6,335 nt of DNA from Synechococcus sp. MED650 (GTDB lineage Bacteria > Cyanobacteriota > Cyanobacteriia > PCC-6307 > Cyanobiaceae): NCBI GenBank assembly GCA_002691345.1, contig NZHI01000087.1:4334-10668 (forward strand), in the 5' to 3' direction. The position numbers and the translations under genes were made by a program. Numbering within the stretch: position 1 is the first letter of the stretch; the number at the start of each line of letters is the position of its first letter. Of this stretch, positions 5,834 to 6,335 are shown in pieces. The notes under the pieces were generated by a model. That model was not told the origin of the DNA. It saw only the letters and a program-made list of their open reading frames with translations, and did no database searches.

Positions 5834-6286
5834 ATGGCAGCCGACCCGAAGGACACAACGGTGACCGACGAGAGCAACGAGACGGCTGTGGATGCAGCTC
5901 CAAAAACAGGGGCGACTCCCTCGAAGAAATTGAGTGCCGAAGCCTTGATTCGCGCATTCGAGAACGATCAGCAGAAGCAGGATCTGCCCGACATTTATGT
6001 GGGCGACACCGTTCGCGTTGGTGTGCGAATCAGTGAGGGAAACAAGGAGCGGGTCCAGCCCTACGAAGGCGTGGTCATCTCCAAGCGTCACGGTGGGCTC
6101 AACGAAACCATCACGGTGCGTCGGATTTTCCAGGGAATTGGGGTTGAGCGGGTGTTCATGCTCCACAGCCCCCAAGTGGCGTCGATCAAGGTTGAACGGC
6201 GCGGTAAAGTTCGCAGGGCGAAGCTTTTTTATCTGCGGGAACGGGTGGGCAAGGCCACCCGCGTGAAGCAGCGCTTCGATCGCTGA
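5834..6286 (+). CDS. rplS: 50S ribosomal protein L19
   Basis: The protein sits at the 30S-50S interface of the ribosome. Residues 33-150 align along the full length of E. coli L19. Signature blocks are [20 protein letters not shown] (41-60), [44 protein letters not shown] and [24 protein letters not shown]. The first 32 residues precede the family core. They are rich in Thr, Ala and Asp and end in a Lys pair (SKK), and look disordered. The total of 150 residues compares with about 115 in most bacteria. The start ATG 5834 is supported by the GGAG site. The gene follows the membrane-protein gene by 28 bp, and a UUCG-loop hairpin covers its stop codon. Confidence 0.97.
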   Translation: MAADPKDTTVTDESNETAVDAAPKTGATPSKKLSAEALIRAFENDQQKQDLPDIYVGDTVRVGVRISEGNKERVQPYEGVVISKRHGGLNETITVRRIFQGIGVERVFMLHSPQVASIKVERRGKVRRAKLFYLRERVGKATRVKQRFDR

Positions 6287-6298
6287 GGTTTCGACCTC
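6285..6298 (+). terminator. UUCG-loop hairpin on the rplS stop codon
   Basis: GAGGT (6285-6289), loop TTCG (6290-6293) and ACCTC (6294-6298) form a 5-bp stem overlapping the last two bases of the TGA. The following bases (GTTCAATCAGTT) are not a true T-run. It may protect or process the mRNA 3' end; termination is less certain. Confidence 0.35.
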
Positions 6299-6310
6299 GT
6301 TCAATCAGTT

Positions 6311-6327
6311 GCCAACATTGCGTTGGC
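6311..6327 (+). other. Second hairpin downstream of rplS
   Basis: GCCAAC (6311-6316), loop ATTGC and GTTGGC (6322-6327) form a 6-bp inverted repeat followed by TGAGGGGT at the window edge. There is no T-run inside the window, so its role cannot be judged. Confidence 0.25.
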
Positions 6328-6335
6328 TGAGGGGT

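Noticed and set aside
6243..6260. GGGTGG/CCACCC hairpin in rplS
   Set aside because: It lies in codons for the highly conserved [10 protein letters not shown] region of L19, so the pairing is explained by the protein sequence.
5756..6304. Minus-strand open frame of 182 codons
   Set aside because: It is antisense to rplS, a certain gene, and the translation resembles no known protein.

Overview
The window looks like chromosomal DNA of a marine picocyanobacterium, most likely of the Synechococcus/Cyanobium group. This is inferred from the mix of genes: a BioD-like/DRTGG protein without a phosphotransacetylase domain, a stand-alone DprA-like Rossmann protein, a small PepSY-type membrane protein, and a methionine aminopeptidase and a ribosomal protein L19 that both carry N-terminal extensions. 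The tight packing and G/C-rich third codon positions of most genes also fit. No species can be named from the sequence alone.

Layout from left to right. 1-598 (minus) is the N-terminal part of a family-2-type glycosyltransferase whose C-terminus lies beyond the left edge. Its codon use is clearly A/T-richer than the rest. 599-780 is noncoding and holds two hairpins that probably end the yajQ transcript. 781-1278 (minus) is yajQ, divergent from 1334-1786 (plus), a four-helix MAPEG membrane protein whose last codons contain a terminator-like hairpin. A minus-strand group of three closely spaced genes follows, read from right to left: a small protein of unknown function (3929-3501), a BioD-like P-loop/DRTGG protein (3472-2375) and a DprA-like SLOG protein (2358-1822). 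The 5' end of this group overlaps the 5' end of a plus-strand short-chain dehydrogenase (3916-4641). The tail of that gene in turn overlaps by 20 bp the tail of map (5467-4622, minus), encoding type I methionine aminopeptidase. On the plus strand, a 94-residue PepSY-type membrane protein (5521-5805) and rplS (5834-6286) run toward the right edge.

How the genes work together: map and rplS belong to the core protein-synthesis machinery. The three-gene minus-strand group is the part of least known function. Two of its products have folds that typically bind nucleotides or nucleotide-like ligands, and the spacing suggests co-transcription. The glycosyltransferase probably belongs to a cell-surface polysaccharide region extending to the left. 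I found no tRNA or rRNA gene, CRISPR array, insertion sequence, phage gene or defence cassette. Most of the window is ordinary core genome, and the items of interest are the uncharacterised trio and several compact gene-end arrangements.
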